The notes under the pieces: generated by a model
Told to the model about the DNA's origin: nothing
The model's input: only the letters and a program-made list of their open reading frames with translations
Databases searched by the model: none
Part shown: positions 5,756 to 6,084 of the stretch, piece after piece
How positions within the stretch are numbered: the first letter of the stretch is position 1
How the letters are laid out: each line of letters starts with the position of its first letter
Assembly (NCBI GenBank): GCA_003505715.1
Contig: DNXU01000639.1
Location: 9,679 to 15,762 of the forward strand
Origin: Cyanobacteria bacterium UBA8803
Lineage (GTDB): Bacteria; Cyanobacteriota; Cyanobacteriia; Cyanobacteriales; Coleofasciculaceae
Reading direction: 5' to 3'
DNA: 6,084 nucleotides
Made by a program: the position numbers and the translations under genes

Positions 5756-6042
5756 TTCCAGCTTATCGCTGCTTGGATAGCAATTAATCTACCTTGAGTT
5801 TAAGCCGAGCTTTCCACAAATTGATATAGAGACTCTCCTTTCTTGGAGGTTGTAACTTATTTTTTTGTACTCAAATTTACAACTGCCTGTAGTATTAAAC
5901 TCCTTCTCAAGGTATAAGTTAGTTCGTTAAATAGGTATTATAATTGTGGCCTTAATATTTCTTGAGCAGATCAGGCTGCTGAGTAAAATTGCTTAAAGTA
6001 AGTCTCAACCACGGTGAGACCTATGAGTTCAAAGCATCTTTG

Positions 6043-6082
6043 GAAGAATGAGGAGAGGGCAAGCCCTCATCCCTCATCCTTC
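6043..6082. other. Imperfect 40-nt hairpin at the right edge
   Basis: Three stem blocks stack in order: GAAG 6043-6046 with CTTC 6079-6082; ATGAGG 6048-6053 with CCTCAT 6072-6077; GAGGGC 6055-6060 with GCCCTC 6063-6068. The innermost loop is about four nt if the last C-G pair does not form. The left arm is therefore complementary to the heptamer repeats on the right. No U-run is visible before the window ends, so a terminator cannot be called. Confidence 0.5.
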
Positions 6083-6084
6083 AT
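6065..6084. repeat. Heptamer tandem repeat, CCTCATC type, at window edge
   Basis: CCTCATC at 6065-6071 and 6072-6078 is followed by CTTCAT at 6079-6084, a one-base variant cut by the window end. This is a second cyanobacterial-style heptamer array, different in sequence from the one at 5-23. It probably continues to the right. Confidence 0.6.

Larger units (their letters stand above)
5230..6084. other. 855-bp gene-free region rich in inverted repeats
   Basis: No credible gene is seen on either strand. The longest open stretch (5300-5590, minus) needs a TTG start inside the mobile element's terminal repeat, crosses a foldback and a strong hairpin, and resembles no family I recognise. The region has no HIP1 octamer, unlike the genes. 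Contents from left to right: the leader and probable promoter zone of the kinase operon with a foldback (5250-5416); a hairpin (5498-5530); a weaker hairpin (5549-5574); the MITE-like element with its duplications (5570-5755); an A/T-rich stretch (5756-6000); a small stem at 6002-6020; and an imperfect hairpin with heptamers (6043-6084). A TTGACA hexamer reads leftward at 5293-5288, but no good -10 follows at 16-18 bp, so no promoter is assigned. Confidence 0.7.

Noticed and set aside
5867..5880. GTA-N8-TAC, the NtcA-type nitrogen-control consensus
   Set aside because: The match is exact, but about one or two are expected by chance in 6 kb, and no -10 element lies at the usual 22-23 bp on either side; the nearest candidate, TATAAG at 5913, is about 32 bp away.
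6023..6084. Open frame starting ATGAGTTCAAAG with GGTGAG upstream, running off the window
   Set aside because: It has only 20 codons, about a third of them in heptamer repeats typical of non-coding DNA. It could be a partial gene start, but nothing beyond an SD-like GGTGAG supports it.

Overview
The window looks like cyanobacterial chromosome. It holds six copies of the octamer GCGATCGC (HIP1; starts at 338, 2499, 3552, 4121, 4305 and 4685), where about 0.1 would be expected at equal base frequencies. Its edges carry heptameric tandem repeats (ATTACCC type at 5-23, CCTCATC type at 6065-6084) of the kind known as STRRs in cyanobacteria. Shine-Dalgarno sequences are weak or absent before every gene, and the proteins are typical of filamentous or large-genome cyanobacteria. 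The species cannot be named from the sequence alone.

Layout: (1) 31-822 (+) is a membrane-anchored YdcF/ElyC/SanA-type DUF218 protein. It converges on the next block across a 65-bp gap with no convincing terminator. (2) 5229 down to 888 (-) is a probable three-gene operon, transcribed in the order soluble PAS histidine kinase (3892-5229), stand-alone CheB methylesterase with a C-terminal zinc-ribbon-like module (2805-3818), and CheR methyltransferase fused to PAS, a long coiled coil and a second PAS (888-2741). The gaps of 73 and 63 nt each contain symmetrical sequence. (3) 5230-6084 is 855 bp without a credible gene but rich in structure: an imperfect foldback of about 167 bp directly upstream of the kinase, a strong 33-nt hairpin, a 168-bp MITE-like element with 10-bp terminal inverted repeats and a perfect 9-bp target duplication, and a 40-nt imperfect hairpin merging into heptamer repeats at the window edge.

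How the genes may work together: CheB, CheR-PAS-coiled coil-PAS and PAS-HisKA-HATPase are the pieces that in many bacteria form one giant CheB-CheR-PAS-kinase polypeptide. Here they are three neighbouring genes. CheB has no receiver domain, CheR ends after its second PAS where fused relatives continue into a kinase, and the kinase is a separate soluble protein that also begins with a coiled coil. No chemoreceptor, CheA, CheW, CheY or response regulator is in the window. The likely reading is a non-chemotaxis, cytoplasmic signalling complex assembled in trans, with its partner regulator elsewhere. This is inference from domain content. The clearest structural discovery is the MITE-like insertion at 5579-5746.
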